This document shows, one piece after another, positions 5,461 through 6,926 of a stretch of DNA of 6,926 nt. A program made the position numbers and the translations under genes. The stretch comes from Ignavibacteriaceae bacterium (GTDB taxonomy: Bacteria > Bacteroidota > Ignavibacteria > Ignavibacteriales > Ignavibacteriaceae), in assembly GCA_013388525.1 (NCBI GenBank), contig JACAFA010000047.1:1-6926 (forward strand), given 5' to 3'. The notes beneath the pieces are model-generated. The model saw nothing but the letters and a program-made list of their open reading frames with translations. It ran no database searches and was not told the origin of the DNA. Position 1 is the first letter of the stretch, and the number at the start of each line of letters is the position of its first letter.

Positions 5461-6926
5461 TATTTAATTTCTTCAAGTTCCTGCTCAAGCAACTGCTTGT
5501 AATGCAGATCAGCATAAATGCCGCCTTTAGCAATCAGTTCATCGTGCGTTCCTTCTTCTGCAATTTTGCTTTCAGAGAGTACGATAATTTTATCAGCATC
5601 TTTCACAGTAGAAATTCTATGACTTATTATTATGCTTGTTCTTTCTCTCATAAATGCTTTTAGATTTTTCAGAATTTCTTCTTCTGTACTTGTATCAACC
5701 GCTGAAAAAGAATCGTCGAGAATTAATATTTTCGGATCAATAGCTAATGCACGTGCAAGGCAGGCTCTTTGCTTTTGTCCTCCTGAAAAGGTTATTCCGC
5801 GTTCACCAACAATTGTTTCATATTTTAAAGGGAATTCATTAACATCTTTATCGAACTGCGCAATCTGTACAACTTTTTCAATAACTGATTTATCAATCTC
5901 CCGTCTGCCGTAAGAGATATTGTTTAATATTGTGTCCGAAAATAAAAATGATTCCTGCTGCACAAGTCCGATGCCCGGACGCAAAATATTAATTGGAATT
6001 TCCTTTACGTTATTTCCATCTATTAATACTTCACCATCTGTGCAATCATATAATCGGGGAATCAGATTGACTAATGTTGTCTTACCGGAACCGGTATAAC
6101 CCATTATTGCAAGAGTTGAACCGGCAGGAATTTTTAAGTTAATATCTTTTAAGATATACGGACTATGTTCAGTATAACGGAATGAAACATTTCTTAATTC
6201 AATATTACCACGAATACTTTTGATTGAATAATTTGTTTTTTCAGTATCGCAAATTTCATAAGGTTCCGAGAAAATTTTATTTAATCGTTTCATACTTGCT
6301 TCAGCTTGCTGTATGATATTAATTACCCACCCAAAAGCAATCATCGGCCATATAAGTATTCCAAGATAAACAATGAATGCAGTAATTTCTCCAAGTGTTA
6401 AATCACCGTTAATTACTTTTGTACCGCCAAGCCAGATTACAATTATTATTGATAATCCTGTAATCAGAAAAAGCAGCGGCATAATAAGTGCCTGGGTTTT
6501 TACGAGATTCATATTTTTTTTCAGATAATCTTTGCTTTGTTCGGCATATCGTTTCATTTCGCTTTCTTCACGCACATAAGATTTAATTACTCGAATTCCC
6601 GAAAAGTTTTCCTGGGCAATTGTAGTTAGTTGTGAGAATTTCTCCTGTATTACAGTGAATTTTGAATGAATTAATTTTCCAACTTTATAAACAAGTATTG
6701 ATAGCAGAGGTAAAGGAAGCAAAGCATAAATTGTTAAGGATGTATTAAGTGAAAGCATAAGGATCAAAACCATAATCAATCTTACTGATGTATCGATGGA
6801 ATACATAACTGCAGGACCTATGAACATTCTCACTGCATTTATATCATTTGTTGCATGTGCCATTATGTTTCCGGTTGAGGTATTCTGAAAATATCTCATA
6901 GGAAGTAACTGAATGTGTTTCCAGAA
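5460..6926 (-). CDS. ABC exporter half-transporter, degenerate-site subunit (MdlA/TM287-like), 5' end cut by window edge
   Basis: The frame is open to the right edge; the Met at 6899 is internal, because the residues before it (FWKHIQLLP) continue the family's usual sequence before the coupling helix. About 100 N-terminal residues are missing. The visible part holds the later membrane segments and the whole nucleotide-binding domain. Counting from the Met at 6899: STGNIMAHATNDINAVR (8-24), Walker A GYTGSGKT (267-274), Q-loop Gln315, signature FSGGQ (371-375), Walker B ILILDD (391-396), D-loop SAVD (399-402) and H-loop His427. Asp396 replaces the catalytic Glu, the hallmark of the degenerate site in heterodimeric exporters such as TM287/288, BmrCD and E. 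coli MdlAB. With the downstream LSVGQ subunit it should form a transporter with one degenerate and one active ATP site. The protein ends in a short Glu-rich tail. Cargo unknown. Confidence 0.93.
   Translation of the reverse strand, partial: FWKHIQLLPMRYFQNTSTGNIMAHATNDINAVRMFIGPAVMYSIDTSVRLIMVLILMLSLNTSLTIYALLPLPLLSILVYKVGKLIHSKFTVIQEKFSQLTTIAQENFSGIRVIKSYVREESEMKRYAEQSKDYLKKNMNLVKTQALIMPLLFLITGLSIIIVIWLGGTKVINGDLTLGEITAFIVYLGILIWPMIAFGWVINIIQQAEASMKRLNKIFSEPYEICDTEKTNYSIKSIRGNIELRNVSFRYTEHSPYILKDINLKIPAGSTLAIMGYTGSGKTTLVNLIPRLYDCTDGEVLIDGNNVKEIPINILRPGIGLVQQESFLFSDTILNNISYGRREIDKSVIEKVVQIAQFDKDVNEFPLKYETIVGERGITFSGGQKQRACLARALAIDPKILILDDSFSAVDTSTEEEILKNLKAFMRERTSIIISHRISTVKDADKIIVLSESKIAEEGTHDELIAKGGIYADLHYKQLLEQELEEIK

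Noticed and set aside
5454..5663. Plus-strand open frame of 69 codons, Phe-rich
   Set aside because: Antisense to the 3' end of the upstream ABC gene; its composition reflects reversed charged codons.
5632..5913. Plus-strand open frame of 93 codons
   Set aside because: Antisense to the nucleotide-binding domain of the upstream ABC gene; no motifs.
6897..6899. ATG as start of the upstream ABC gene
   Set aside because: The frame stays open to the window edge and the preceding residues fit the family; starting here would delete the first membrane helices.

Overview
The window is AT-rich, gene-dense chromosomal DNA from a Gram-negative bacterium that makes lipopolysaccharide, since it carries a Kdo transferase next to a heptosyltransferase-family enzyme. 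The Kdo transferase uses wording typical of the Bacteroidota/Chlorobiota/Ignavibacteriota (FCB) group (HSSSLGEFEQ, SFFSPSGYE, GDTRFDRV). Shine-Dalgarno sites are mostly absent, and there is a class I fructose-bisphosphatase. An Ignavibacteria-like or related lineage is a reasonable inference, not a demonstrated assignment.

Layout in minus-strand transcription order, right to left. (1) 6926-5460: the 3' part of an ABC exporter half-transporter (MdlA/TM287-like), cut by the window edge. (2) 5459-5306: a 154-bp spacer holding two palindromic elements. (3) 5305-3518: a complete partner ABC half-transporter (MdlB/TM288-like). (4) 3491-2469: fructose-1,6-bisphosphatase, 26 nt downstream of the second ABC gene. 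(5) 2197-2463: a single plus-strand gene for an unrecognised 88-aa protein, convergent with fbp with only 5 nt between the stops. (6) 2082-1090: a GT9 (ADP-heptose:LPS heptosyltransferase family) enzyme. (7) 1090-1 and beyond: Kdo transferase (waaA), joined to the GT9 gene by a TAATG stop/start overlap and running off the left edge.

The two ABC proteins form a textbook asymmetric heterodimer. The first has Asp instead of the catalytic Glu after Walker B but a good signature motif; the second has the catalytic Glu but a degenerate signature (LSVGQ). One ATP site is therefore expected to be degenerate and one competent. GT9 and WaaA belong to LPS core assembly. Fbp belongs to gluconeogenesis or sugar-phosphate supply and keeps the residues of both the active site and the AMP site.

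The most interesting non-coding signal is an 80-bp element at 5328-5407 between the two exporter genes. It consists of two homologous 16-nt hairpins in inverted orientation, each preceded on its outer 5' side by GTAA or GTAG. They differ by transitions only, including a compensatory G-C to A-T pair. This is the geometry of a REP doublet (REPIN/BIME). A second, GC-richer palindromic repeat lies immediately after the stop codon of the first ABC gene. No RNA gene, CRISPR array or complete mobile element was seen.
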